From assembly GCA_021713295.1 (NCBI GenBank), contig JAKJJU010000010.1, forward strand, positions 19,036-83,035: a stretch of 64,000 nt of DNA, given 5' to 3'. This DNA comes from Thiotrichales bacterium 19S3-11 (lineage in GTDB: Bacteria; Pseudomonadota; Gammaproteobacteria; Francisellales; Francisellaceae). Numbering within the stretch: position 1 is the first letter of the stretch; each line of letters opens with the position of its first letter. A program made the translations under genes and the position numbers. This document shows positions 1 to 10,681 of this stretch, piece after piece. Below the pieces are notes generated by a model. It had not been told where the DNA came from. It saw nothing but the letters and a program-made list of their open reading frames with translations, and did no database searches.

Positions 1-16
1 CCTTTATATAAGATAT

Positions 17-454
17 TTAGAGCAGCAGTTGATGCAAATGTAACACAAGCACCATCTGGGCCTTATCTAATACGGGCATTTTATTGACTAGTGATTGAAT
101 TTTGTTTATTTTGTGCGGTAGCTCAGAGTAATTTTGTTTACTATCAAAGTTATCATAAATGCTATAAGTAACATCATTATCTGCGGCCATTTCTTGATCA
201 AAATTTCGTAGCTTTTGTTGAATATTAAGTTGTGTACTTCCAGGGACTTCTAGCAAAGTTACGGGTTTCTTAGTAGTATTAGTAATAGTATCAATTTCGC
301 TAAAGGCAATATCCTGATCATAAAAAACAGTAGGGCCTTTGATGATTTCTTCATTAATATCAACATAAATGACTTTACTAGCTAGCGTGACTTGGTAAGT
401 AAGCAAACTGGCAGAAAAAATAGATAAAAGATAAAAGTAGTTAGTTTTTAGCAT
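17..454 (-). CDS. Exported protein of unknown function, possibly frameshifted near its 3' end
   Basis: I do not recognise the family. The start is well supported: GAGGAG lies 9 bases upstream of the ATG at 454. Residues 1-26 form a signal peptide (hydrophobic LLSIFSASLLTYQ, then TLAS before KVIYVD), so the product is probably periplasmic or secreted. The mature part is hydrophilic and contains no cysteine. The last about 13 residues (QMVLVLHLHQLLL) look like out-of-frame sequence. The neighbouring frame from base 60 to the window edge is open and reads GPDGACVTFASTAALNILYK with ordinary codons, so a one-base deletion in the GATAAGGCC stretch near base 65 may have truncated the gene. The true end would then lie outside the window. 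Confidence 0.5.
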   Translation of the reverse strand: MLKTNYFYLLSIFSASLLTYQVTLASKVIYVDINEEIIKGPTVFYDQDIAFSEIDTITNTTKKPVTLLEVPGSTQLNIQQKLRNFDQEMAADNDVTYSIYDNFDSKQNYSELPHKINKIQSLVNKMPVLDKAQMVLVLHLHQLLL

Positions 455-530
455 TAACCAAGCTCCTCAATTACAAGTAAGATATAATAATAATTGTAGA
501 TATCAATTCGATGAAATCAAACTTACAACC

Positions 531-561
531 AAAAACGCCGTAGCTTTTGCAAGCTACGGCG
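531..561 (-). terminator. Rho-independent terminator of the DUF378 gene
   Basis: On the minus strand a perfect 10-bp stem GCCGTAGCTT / AAGCTACGGC with a 4-base loop, extended by one more C-G pair, is followed directly by TTTTT. It starts 34 bases past the stop codon of the DUF378 gene. It is the clearest intrinsic terminator in the window. Confidence 0.85.
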
Positions 562-594
562 CAGATTGCCCCCTAGTGATAAAAAAGTTATTTT

Positions 595-858
595 CTATGG
601 TGTAGTTGTATCATCGCTATGATTAGCTTGTTCTGAATGATTATTTTTTGTCGGGCAGCTGCCTCCATTACACATCCTAGGACAACGAAAAACCATATAG
701 ACTCCGGAAAGGCCTATAACAATTTGTACGAGCATATTAAGCCAGTGAATCTTGCCAAAGATAATAGATAGTACATCGACATTAAATACACCAATGCCAT
801 AATTTAAAGCAGCAATGATTACTAATACAACAGCAAGCAGATCAAGTAATTTACACAT
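595..858 (-). CDS. DUF378 family small membrane protein with Cys/His-rich tail
   Basis: An 87-residue protein with two membrane helices (about residues 4-22 and 38-57) and the DUF378 (YuzA) pattern: LLDLLAVVLVIIAALNYGI, then an FNVDVLSIIFG loop and a second helix. Its function is unknown. I chose the ATG at 858 because AAAGGAAA lies upstream and the hydrophobic domain begins at once; a start at 924 would add an unrelated hydrophilic leader. Beyond the domain there is a tail with three cysteines and two histidines (RCPRMCNGGSCP, then NNHSEQANHSDD), which could bind a metal. The gene is monocistronic and followed by a strong terminator. Confidence 0.75.
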   Translation of the reverse strand: MCKLLDLLAVVLVIIAALNYGIGVFNVDVLSIIFGKIHWLNMLVQIVIGLSGVYMVFRCPRMCNGGSCPTKNNHSEQANHSDDTTTP

Positions 859-2321
<1,463 letters not shown>

Positions 2322-2389
2322 TTTTAAAGTGTGGTCAATGATTAAAATTAACAACTTGAGAGTAAATAAAAAACTAAAAGGATATAAAA

Positions 2390-2761
2390 ATGAAACTGAT
2401 TAATAAAGTATTAGCAGCTTTGTCAATTACACCATTGGTAGGCTCCTATGCATTAGCAGATGGTACAGCGGCAGGACAAGATGGTGGTAGCTTACAAATG
2501 ATTATTATCTTAGTTGTGTTTTTTGCAATATTTTATTTTTTATTGATACGTCCGCAAATGAAACGTAATAAAGATCATCGACAAATGTTATCAGAAGTTG
2601 CAAAAGGCGATGAAATAGTCACCAATGGAGGAATTATTGGTAAAGTTGCTAAGGTGGGTGAATCGTTTATTGATATTACAATTGCTGATAATGTTACAAT
2701 TCAAGTTCAAAAAGATGCAGTCACTTCTATCTTACCTAAAGGAACAACTAAATCATCATAA
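2390..2761 (+). CDS. yajC: Preprotein translocase subunit YajC
   Basis: Small inner-membrane partner of the SecDF complex. At 123 residues it has an N-terminal hydrophobic signal-like segment (about 7-23) and the main membrane helix (about 37-55), followed by the family signature LIRPQMKRNKDHRQM and a cytosolic YajC domain (VAKGDEIVTNGGIIGKV). AAAAGGA precedes the ATG at good spacing. The second, upstream hydrophobic stretch is longer than in E. coli YajC. It lies between tgt and secD. Confidence 0.95.
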   Translation: MKLINKVLAALSITPLVGSYALADGTAAGQDGGSLQMIIILVVFFAIFYFLLIRPQMKRNKDHRQMLSEVAKGDEIVTNGGIIGKVAKVGESFIDITIADNVTIQVQKDAVTSILPKGTTKSS

Positions 2762-2814
2762 TCATTGATGAATATTATTTAAATAAGTAGCTTCGAAGTG
2801 AGCAAGGTTATCTT

Positions 2815-4704
2815 ATGTATAAAAATCGAAATAAAGTACCATTGAATCGATTTCCATTATGGAAGTATTTACTGGTTTTAATCATCACTGTTATTGCAAT
2901 TGTCTATGCGTTACCAAATATTTTTGGTGATACACCCTCTTTGCAGATAACGCCAAAGAATAATTCAAAAATAACAACAGAGCTTGTTGATACAATTGAG
3001 CAGACTTTAAAGCAAGCTAATATTCAAACTGGTGCTATATCAAGAGAAGACTATTTATTACAAATACGCTTTAAAGATGTTAATGACCAGATTAAAGCAC
3101 AAACAATTTTAGATGAAAAATACAATAAAACGTTAACAGTTGCTTTAAACTTAGCTCCGAATACGCCGAGCTGGTTACGAGCAATTGGTGCAAATCCGAT
3201 GAGTCTTGGGCTAGATTTGCGAGGTGGTATGTATTTTGTTCTAGAAGCTGATATTGATCAGGTAGTTAAAAATAACCTTGAATCGATTCGCGGTGAAGTT
3301 GTCGATCAATTAAGAAAAGAAGGTTTGCGCGCTGATAATATAGCGATAAAAAATAACCAAATTGTTATTAATTTCTCCAAAGCTTCATTAAGTCAAGTGA
3401 AAGCGGCTGAAGACTTATTAAGGTCACATTTTCAATCTGCAATTATTGGTGAAGGTAATAATGATCATGTACTAACCGTTTCACTGACAGATACTGAGCT
3501 GAGTGACATTCAAAATAATGCCATCTCGCAAGTGATTACGGTAATGAGAAATCGTGTCAATGAGTTGGGCGTTGCTGAGGCATCTGTTGCAAGAGCTGGT
3601 GCTAATCGAGTTGTCATTGAGTTACCAGGTGTTCAAGATGCAGCACGAGCAAAGCAAATTTTAGGTGGTACGGCAACGGTACGTTTCCAACTGGTGAATA
3701 CACAAGCAGATACACAAAGTGCATTAAAGGGAATCATTCCAATTGGTTCAGGTCTTTACTATGATAGTAAGGGGCAGCCAGTTGTACTAAAGAATAATGT
3801 GCTTATAGATGGTAACTCAGTTGTTGATGCACGTGTTGGCTATAGTCAAGATACGGCTCAACCAGAAGTCCAAGTTAAACTAAGCGGCCCTAGGGTTAGC
3901 TATTTTTCTGAGGCGACGGCTAAAAACATTGGTAAACCAATGGCGACGGTTTTGGTACAAACCAATTTCGAGAAGCAAATAGTTGATTCCAAAGAAGTTA
4001 CAGTTCCTCATACAACAAAAGAAGTCATAAGTATTGCTAAGATTAATAGCCAGTTAGGTAATAATTTTGTTATTACAGGCTTAGATATGCGTGAAGCACA
4101 AAATTTAGCTTTATTAATTAGATCTGGCGCATTACCAACACCAGTGCAAATTGTTCAAGAGCAGCAAATTGGACCATCGTTGGGTGCTGATAATATTAAG
4201 ATGGGGGCAATCTCTGTTATTATCGCGCTGATCGTCGTAATTATTTTTATGACAATTTATTATCGATTATTTGGCGTTATTGCAAATATTGCATTGATTT
4301 TAAACTTAGTTTTAATTATAGCTGTGATGTCCATTATTCCAGGTGCAACTTTATCATTACCAGGTATTGCCGGTATTGTACTGAATTTAGGGATGTCAAT
4401 TGATGGTAATGTGCTGATTTTTGAGCGTATCAGAGAGGAAATTCGTAATGGAGCAACACCTCATGCAGCTATTCATGCTGGCTATGAACGTGCGTGGGCA
4501 ACGATTGTTGACTCAAATGTTACAACCTTAATTGTTGCAGTTATTTTGTTTGCAATTGGTACAGGTGCTGTTAAAGGATTTGCTGTGACGCTTATGATTG
4601 GTATTATTACTTCTATGTTTTCTGCAGTGTTGGCATCAAGAGCTATGACGAATTTAATTTATGGCAAACGCCGTCAAATTAAAAAACTTTCAATCGGAAT
4701 TTAA
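2815..4704 (+). CDS. secD: Protein translocase subunit SecD
   Basis: RND-like membrane subunit that uses the proton gradient to help preproteins leave the Sec channel. It has 629 residues: TM1 at about 16-36, a large periplasmic P1 domain with the conserved LGLDLRGGMYFVLEAD motif, then five C-terminal helices beginning near residue 465. That part includes the GMSIDGNVLIFERIREE motif, whose Asp is implicated in proton coupling. AAGG precedes the start. SecF begins 12 bases downstream. Confidence 0.97.
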   Translation: MYKNRNKVPLNRFPLWKYLLVLIITVIAIVYALPNIFGDTPSLQITPKNNSKITTELVDTIEQTLKQANIQTGAISREDYLLQIRFKDVNDQIKAQTILDEKYNKTLTVALNLAPNTPSWLRAIGANPMSLGLDLRGGMYFVLEADIDQVVKNNLESIRGEVVDQLRKEGLRADNIAIKNNQIVINFSKASLSQVKAAEDLLRSHFQSAIIGEGNNDHVLTVSLTDTELSDIQNNAISQVITVMRNRVNELGVAEASVARAGANRVVIELPGVQDAARAKQILGGTATVRFQLVNTQADTQSALKGIIPIGSGLYYDSKGQPVVLKNNVLIDGNSVVDARVGYSQDTAQPEVQVKLSGPRVSYFSEATAKNIGKPMATVLVQTNFEKQIVDSKEVTVPHTTKEVISIAKINSQLGNNFVITGLDMREAQNLALLIRSGALPTPVQIVQEQQIGPSLGADNIKMGAISVIIALIVVIIFMTIYYRLFGVIANIALILNLVLIIAVMSIIPGATLSLPGIAGIVLNLGMSIDGNVLIFERIREEIRNGATPHAAIHAGYERAWATIVDSNVTTLIVAVILFAIGTGAVKGFAVTLMIGIITSMFSAVLASRAMTNLIYGKRRQIKKLSIGI

Positions 4705-4716
4705 GAGGCTATTTGT

Positions 4717-5676
4717 ATGGAGTTTTTCAAACGAAAAACCAATATTGACTTTATGGGGATTCGTAAAATTACGGCGATTATTTCGATTTTACTGATTGTT
4801 GTCTCATTTGGTTTTATTTTTATTAAGGGCTTGAATTGGGGGCTTGATTTTACGGGTGGTTACCAAATTCAGGTTGAATATGCAAAAGCTGCAGATTTAG
4901 GGCAAATCAAACAGCAATTAACAAAAGCAAAGTTTACCCAAACAGAAGTTATTACTTTTGGCTCTGCAAAACAGGTGATGATTCGTTTAATGCCAACTAA
5001 GGCTTTAGATGATAATCAGAAAGGGTTTGTTTCTTCCAAGGGTGAATCTACTCAGCAACTTATTAAACAAAAAATACAACTAGCTCTTGGAAATAGTGCG
5101 AATATTACAGCGGTTAATTATATTGGTCCAGAAGTGGGTGCTGAATTAGCAACAAATGGTCTATTGGCAATTGTAATTGCGATGATTTGTATTATAGCTT
5201 ATATCGCCTTTCGCTTTGAGTTCCGTTTTGCTGTATCAGCAGGCATTGCACTTTTACATGATCCAATTATTATATTGGGTGTCTTTGCAGCCTTTCAATT
5301 GGAATTTGATTTAACCTCACTAGCCGCTATTTTAGCTGTTATTGGCTTTTCACTTAACGATACGGTAGTCATTTACGATAGAGTGCGTGAGAATTTTAGA
5401 AAAATGCGTAAAGCATCTGTAATTGAAGTGGTTAATCGTTCAGTCAATGATACGTTATCAAGAACAATCATCACCTCAGGATTAACGTTTGTTGTTGTGC
5501 TTGTCTTATTTTTAGCTGGTGGGCCAAGTATTCATTATTTTTCACTAGCTTTAATGTTAGGAATTATTGTTGGTACTTACTCTTCAATTTATGTTGCAGG
5601 CGTTTTAGCGGTACTATTTGGCTTAAAACGGGAACATTTATTGCCGGCACCTAAAGTTGAAGATGGTGTTGCATAG
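4717..5676 (+). CDS. secF: Protein translocase subunit SecF
   Basis: Partner of SecD, 319 residues. TM1 at about 18-36 is followed by the family motif GLNWGLDFTGGYQIQV, a periplasmic loop, and five further helices with the SLNDTVVIYDRVREN motif. AGAGG is the ribosome-binding site. The last 39 bases overlap the 3' end of the convergent PAP2-type gene, so no terminator separates them. Confidence 0.97.
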   Translation: MEFFKRKTNIDFMGIRKITAIISILLIVVSFGFIFIKGLNWGLDFTGGYQIQVEYAKAADLGQIKQQLTKAKFTQTEVITFGSAKQVMIRLMPTKALDDNQKGFVSSKGESTQQLIKQKIQLALGNSANITAVNYIGPEVGAELATNGLLAIVIAMICIIAYIAFRFEFRFAVSAGIALLHDPIIILGVFAAFQLEFDLTSLAAILAVIGFSLNDTVVIYDRVRENFRKMRKASVIEVVNRSVNDTLSRTIITSGLTFVVVLVLFLAGGPSIHYFSLALMLGIIVGTYSSIYVAGVLAVLFGLKREHLLPAPKVEDGVA

Positions 5677-6669
5677 TTTTTTGTAAATAGCTGTTTTTTT
5701 AGTTGCTAGTAATAACTCTAAAAAAGCTAAAGGTACAACAAAGTCATAATGTTTTACCTTTGGAAATAACTTATAAGTAATAAAGTAAGTTATAGCTACC
5801 AGAATAAAAGAAGCAATGACATCAGTTAGATAATGCATTCCAGTTGGAAATACACTAAAAATTAATAAACTACAGTAACCTAAGATAAAATAACGAATAT
5901 AGAATTTTTTAGTAGGCCACCAGCTGATTGTAATGAGTAAAGCAATAATTACATGCCAAGATGGGCAAGAAATACATGAAGAAGGGGAAGATAATATGGG
6001 GTTATTCCTTAAGTTTATGTAGCTTGCTGCAAGGTCAGTAGCAGTATTAGAGAACTTAATATTATGATATGAATAGGCAGGACCTACTGATGGGAAAAAA
6101 TAACAAAAAATAAAAGTTATAGTCATTAGATTAAAGAACATAAAAGTAAGATTTTTATAACTTTGCCAATTTATTAGTGGTAATAAACCCAAAGTCAATA
6201 TGCAAGCAAATTCGATACTAAGATAGGTATCGTTGAATAGTGTATTTACCATTGAAAACTGATTGGATAGTTGTATGATATACTTGATATTAAAGTGAAA
6301 AAATGAGTCGACTTTAACTAAATAGGGGTCAATTACTGGATGAGGAGCAAGTGGTATGCCTGCCATAATACTAGTGCTAAATTTAAAAATTAGGATTAAA
6401 GTTGCGAGCCATTTAAACAAATACGAACAAAATTTATAGAAATTTGAATAAGTTGTATTTGAGTATAAATCTAATACCTTTGAAACGAGATAAAATACTG
6501 ATGATGCATATAAAGCTAGAAATAAATTTGCCCAATTAAATTTCTGATAGTTAATCTTATACTGTATTAAAATGATAACTATTGTTGAAATTAGAATGGA
6601 TAGCGTAATTGCATTTGTTTTAATTATTTGTTTTTGAACTTTCAAAGCGCAAGCCATATTTAATTTCAT
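5638..6669 (-). CDS. PAP2 superfamily (Aur1/Ipt1-like) membrane protein
   Basis: A 343-residue, very hydrophobic polytopic protein. Two motifs identify the PAP2_3 branch, lipid phosphatases and phosphotransferases: CPSWHV at about residues 234-239 and TGMHYLTDV at about 274-282, which supply the two active-site histidines and the aspartate. By family its substrate would be a membrane lipid phosphate, but the exact reaction cannot be read from the sequence. TAAG stands just before ATG. Many AAA/AAT/TTA codons make it even more AT-rich than its neighbours. The 3' end overlaps secF on the opposite strand. Confidence 0.7.
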   Translation of the reverse strand: MKLNMACALKVQKQIIKTNAITLSILISTIVIILIQYKINYQKFNWANLFLALYASSVFYLVSKVLDLYSNTTYSNFYKFCSYLFKWLATLILIFKFSTSIMAGIPLAPHPVIDPYLVKVDSFFHFNIKYIIQLSNQFSMVNTLFNDTYLSIEFACILTLGLLPLINWQSYKNLTFMFFNLMTITFIFCYFFPSVGPAYSYHNIKFSNTATDLAASYINLRNNPILSSPSSCISCPSWHVIIALLITISWWPTKKFYIRYFILGYCSLLIFSVFPTGMHYLTDVIASFILVAITYFITYKLFPKVKHYDFVVPLAFLELLLATKKTAIYKKLCNTIFNFRCRQ

Positions 6670-6752
6670 CTTATAAGTAAATTATAGTGGATTTGGATCT
6701 ATTTAAAAGCGTAGTGATTACGGTAATTTAATCTAATATAAGGTCATTTATG

Positions 6753-7370
6753 TTAACTGCTACGTAATGGAAAAAAGGGCGTATGATTTAAAATATGACA
6801 AAATAATTCAGCTGTTTTTTCAGTATCATAAAGTGCAGAGTGGGCATGATTTTCATCAAATTCAATACCAGCCTTTGCAAGTGCTTTGCTTAAGACAGTT
6901 TCACCATATAGTAGTGCACTTAAGCTAACGGTATCGATGGTGCTAAAGGAGTGGAAAGGTGTACGTTTAATACTATTTCTTGCTGCTGCCTTTTGGATAA
7001 AAGCAAGATCAAACGGTGCATTATGACCAACTAAAACTGCACGTGAGCAGTGATGTTTTTTTATGTGTTTTCTAATATAGGTAAACGTTTGCTTTAATGC
7101 CTGAGCTTCCTCAACTTCAGCTCGAAATGGGTGGCCAGGCTTAATACCATTGATTTCTAATGCTTTAGGTACTATTTCAGTTTTTGGGTGTGCCTTGATA
7201 TTAAAGTGTAGCGTTTCAGATGCTCGATAATGGCATTGATGATCTAGATAAATAAAGATAGCACAAATTTCTAGAAGTGCATGTTTATCAGGGTCAAGAC
7301 CGCCTGTTTCAACATCAACAACAACGGGTAAAAACCCTCTGAATCGCTGATTAAGATTAAATAGTGACAT
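6753..7370 (-). CDS. rnt: Ribonuclease T
   Basis: 3'-5' exoribonuclease that trims tRNA and 5S/23S rRNA 3' ends. At 205 residues it matches the E. coli family. The DEDDh catalytic set is visible: Asp19 and Glu21 in VVVDVETGG, the Asp of GHNAPFD, and His177 with Asp182 in HSALYDTEKTAELF. It begins 6 bases after the stop of the upstream MFS gene, so the two are likely co-transcribed. Confidence 0.95.
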   Translation of the reverse strand: MSLFNLNQRFRGFLPVVVDVETGGLDPDKHALLEICAIFIYLDHQCHYRASETLHFNIKAHPKTEIVPKALEINGIKPGHPFRAEVEEAQALKQTFTYIRKHIKKHHCSRAVLVGHNAPFDLAFIQKAAARNSIKRTPFHSFSTIDTVSLSALLYGETVLSKALAKAGIEFDENHAHSALYDTEKTAELFCHILNHTPFFPLRSS

Positions 7371-7376
7371 AATAAG

Positions 7377-8618
7377 TTAATAGTTCTCCCGAATAAATAA
7401 TGCCAAAATAACGGCGGCTAATAAGCCAACCGTCAAGGGAATAAAAGCAATTTGGTAGATCGTGGTGTCAGCAATAACACAGCCCTGACTATTAACTGCC
7501 GTTAATGTTTTTAAAAGGCCACCAATTAATGGTAGAAAAATAGCACCAATAATGATGACAGACATATTGGTAAAGCCCATGGCAACGCCTCTGCTAGACT
7601 CAGGGACCAGACGTTTGATTAAAGCAAAAGGTAGTACATAAGCACCGATCATAAGACCTAAAAGAAATGATATAACTGATGCGGTTATTGTATTTAAAGG
7701 TAAATATAAGATAATGACAAACAGAATGAGTGCTAAAATTGAAAAGATAACCATCACAGGCTTAATTGCACCTAGTTTCGCACTTAACCAACCACTAAAA
7801 ATGGTACCGAAGCCTGCACCTATAAAAATAAAAGCGGTTATGTGCGCTGAAGCTTTACTGTTATAAAGATGATTGAAAAAAGGAATGCTCCAAAGTGAGG
7901 CAAATGCGGTTATAACTGCAAAAATTGCCCCACCATATAGACAACTTAACCAGATATCCTTTGATTTAAAAATAGCTGCGAAATAGAGCTTACTTTGTTC
8001 CTTTGCAAAGGAGCATTCTGATTGAAAGCTAATATCATGTTGATGAGGGGTGGGCTTGTCTTTGACAAAAAATACAATCAATAAAAATAGGATAATTGAA
8101 AAAATACTACAAAATAAGATGGTATAACGCCAACCATAGTCTTTAACTGAGATACTCAAAAGTATATCGCCTAGCGCACCACCAAACATGCCTAACATTT
8201 CAATAAATCCTGCAACTAATGGAAAATATTTTTTTGAAAACCAATTAGCAGCAAGGCACATGGCACAAACAACGCCCGGTGCGCTGGCAATTCCCATCAT
8301 CATTCTAGCCAAATCGGCAGTGGGTGCATCATAAGAGAGTGCAAAACCAAAAGTAGCAAAAATAAGCAGTAGCGTTGAGGCAACTAAAGTTCTACGCACA
8401 CCTAATTTATCAACGATAATCCCTGCTGGAATTTGTAATATAATATAGGGATATAAAAAGCTTGATGATAAAAATCCAATGCCTATTTGATCAATACATA
8501 AGTCAGTTTTTAATTCTGATACCATAAGACTTACAGAGCCTTGTAAAAGAAATTGAAACAAGACAAACAGGCCGCCTAAGAAACAGACGCCAGCAGCATA
8601 AAGACTATTTTTTTTCAT
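7377..8618 (-). CDS. MFS transporter
   Basis: A 413-residue major facilitator with 12 predicted helices. The loop 2-3 motif GIIVDKLGVRRTL (about 67-79) is the MFS motif A variant. The N-terminal pattern (short leader, then a long first helix and SLMVSELKTDL) resembles the second MFS protein of this window (51387-52682) and, by general character, the Pht-type nutrient carriers of Legionella and Francisella. The substrate cannot be assigned. It is transcribed with rnt and divergent from phaC. Confidence 0.85.
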   Translation of the reverse strand: MKKNSLYAAGVCFLGGLFVLFQFLLQGSVSLMVSELKTDLCIDQIGIGFLSSSFLYPYIILQIPAGIIVDKLGVRRTLVASTLLLIFATFGFALSYDAPTADLARMMMGIASAPGVVCAMCLAANWFSKKYFPLVAGFIEMLGMFGGALGDILLSISVKDYGWRYTILFCSIFSIILFLLIVFFVKDKPTPHQHDISFQSECSFAKEQSKLYFAAIFKSKDIWLSCLYGGAIFAVITAFASLWSIPFFNHLYNSKASAHITAFIFIGAGFGTIFSGWLSAKLGAIKPVMVIFSILALILFVIILYLPLNTITASVISFLLGLMIGAYVLPFALIKRLVPESSRGVAMGFTNMSVIIIGAIFLPLIGGLLKTLTAVNSQGCVIADTTIYQIAFIPLTVGLLAAVILALFIRENY

Positions 8619-8826
8619 AGATTACTTCATCACCAATAATTTAAGATGGTTGCTTTTTGTGGCTTAAGTTATAGGAGGTTATAACGATAAATGAATGAAC
8701 TTTCAAGGCAAAAATAAAATATGCTCACAAAAGTGGTAATTGTTGATTGTTTTTTTGTGCATAACAACGGAAACTATAGAATTATTACAATAGCTTTAAC
8801 ATGATTTAAAATAAGAAGGTGATAGG

Positions 8827-10665
8827 ATGTTGCATCAATCGGATGAAAATGAAAAAAAAGATAAGATAAATCAGCAATTACTTTTTAATGATGCTTATTT
8901 TCAAATGATTACGAAACAACTTAAAAATTGGAGTGAGCAGTTGGCAAATCAAGATTATCCGTTAGAAGATTTAAAATTCGATCATGTAACAAAAGTTGCT
9001 GAAACTATGCGTGGTGCTTTTTTAAAGTTGTTAAGTCAAAATCCAGTTGAGCTTTGGCAGACGCAAATTAGTTTGTGGGAAGATTATACTAAACTCTGGC
9101 AGAATGCTATTTTTGATTTTTTTGAGCAAAGTAAGAAGATACCTATCGTAAATGACTCATTATCAACTAAGCATGATCGACGATTTGAATCGGATAGTTG
9201 GCAAGAGCAGCCTTTTTTTGCGTTTATTAAAAACTGTTATTTACACACGAGTGATAAAATTCAAGGTCTAATCAGCCAAATAGAAGGACTAGATGACAAA
9301 ACATCTAAGGAAGTTGAATTTTATACTCGTCAAATTCTAGATGCGGTTTCACCCAGTAATTTTGTGTTAACAAATCCTGATGTATTAAAGGAAACCTATG
9401 ATTCTCATGGGCAAAATTTAATCAAAGGATTTGAAAATATGCTTGAAGATTTAAAACGTAATCAAGGCTCAGGCGTATTAAATATTAAAATGACAGATTT
9501 AGACCAATTTAAGATTGGTGATAATATTGCTAGAACTAAGGGTAAAGTAATTTATCAAAATCGACTGTTTCAGTTAATTCAATATAGTGCATCAAAAAAA
9601 GAGGTTTATCAAAAACCATTATTGATCATTCCACCTTTTATTAATAAATATTATATTTTAGATTTAACTGAGAAGAAGTCGTTTGTTCAGTGGGTAGTGG
9701 ATAAAGGTTATAGCGTATTTATGATTTCTTGGGTTAATCCAGACTCTTCCTATAAGGATACCGAATTTGAAGATTATATGATAGAAGGTGTTTTAGAAGC
9801 GACTGAACAAGTTAGATTAGTAACTGAACAAAAGACAATTAATGTGATTGGCTATTGTATCGGTGGGACAGTATTAGCTGCAGCTTTATCTTATCTGAAG
9901 AAAAAGAAAAAGCATTACTTTGAGTCGGCTACTTTTTTTACAACCTTAATCGATTTTTCTGATTCAGGTGATTTGGGTCTTTTCTTATCTGAAGAGCAAT
10001 TAAACTTACTAGAATCTGAAATGCAAGTTACAGGATATCTAGATGGAAGACGTCTAGCTGTGACATTTAACTTATTAAGAAGTAATGACTTAATATGGAA
10101 TTATTTTATTAATAATTACTTATGCGGTAAAGAGCCTTTTCCATTGGATTTATTGTACTGGAATTCTGACTCAACCAATATGGCAGCAAAGTCACATAGC
10201 TATTATTTGCGTCAATGTTATTTAAAAAATAATTTAATCAAAGAAAATGCCTTAACCTTCGGTGGAGAGACAATTAATATTAAAGATATCGATCTACCTT
10301 CTATCTTTATTTCAACAGAAAAAGATCATATAGCGCCTTGGAAAGCAACTTATAATGGGGCAAAGGTATTTTCTGGCGCAACAGAATTTGTATTAGCTGG
10401 TTCTGGGCATATTGCAGGGATTGTAAATCCACCGTCAATACAGAAATATGGTTTTAAGACAAACCAATCGTTGGCTGGTTCTGCTGATCAATGGTATGAT
10501 AGTGCCAAAGAACATGAGGGTTCTTGGTGGGTTTATTGGGAAAAATGGTTAAAGGGGCATTCTGGTAAAAAGATTAAAGCTTTAACTCTGGGAAATAAAA
10601 AGCTCAAACCGATTGAAGATGCACCGGGAAGCTATGTAAAAGTATCCATATTAAACCATGATTAA
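8827..10665 (+). CDS. phaC: Class I poly(R)-hydroxyalkanoate synthase
   Basis: Polymerises 3-hydroxyacyl-CoA into intracellular PHA granules. It has 612 residues, normal for class I. The N-terminal helical domain contains the MRGAFLKLLSQNP-type block, and the alpha/beta-hydrolase domain carries the lipase-like box GYCIGG with Cys344, Asp500 in STEKDHIAPW and His528 in GSGHIAGIVNPP. AGAAGGTGATAGG precedes the ATG. No phaA, phaB or phasin gene lies next to it, so precursor supply must be encoded elsewhere. The next gene follows 16 bases downstream. Confidence 0.96.
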   Translation: MLHQSDENEKKDKINQQLLFNDAYFQMITKQLKNWSEQLANQDYPLEDLKFDHVTKVAETMRGAFLKLLSQNPVELWQTQISLWEDYTKLWQNAIFDFFEQSKKIPIVNDSLSTKHDRRFESDSWQEQPFFAFIKNCYLHTSDKIQGLISQIEGLDDKTSKEVEFYTRQILDAVSPSNFVLTNPDVLKETYDSHGQNLIKGFENMLEDLKRNQGSGVLNIKMTDLDQFKIGDNIARTKGKVIYQNRLFQLIQYSASKKEVYQKPLLIIPPFINKYYILDLTEKKSFVQWVVDKGYSVFMISWVNPDSSYKDTEFEDYMIEGVLEATEQVRLVTEQKTINVIGYCIGGTVLAAALSYLKKKKKHYFESATFFTTLIDFSDSGDLGLFLSEEQLNLLESEMQVTGYLDGRRLAVTFNLLRSNDLIWNYFINNYLCGKEPFPLDLLYWNSDSTNMAAKSHSYYLRQCYLKNNLIKENALTFGGETINIKDIDLPSIFISTEKDHIAPWKATYNGAKVFSGATEFVLAGSGHIAGIVNPPSIQKYGFKTNQSLAGSADQWYDSAKEHEGSWWVYWEKWLKGHSGKKIKALTLGNKKLKPIEDAPGSYVKVSILNHD

Positions 10666-10681
10666 AGTGTAAATTTAAAAA

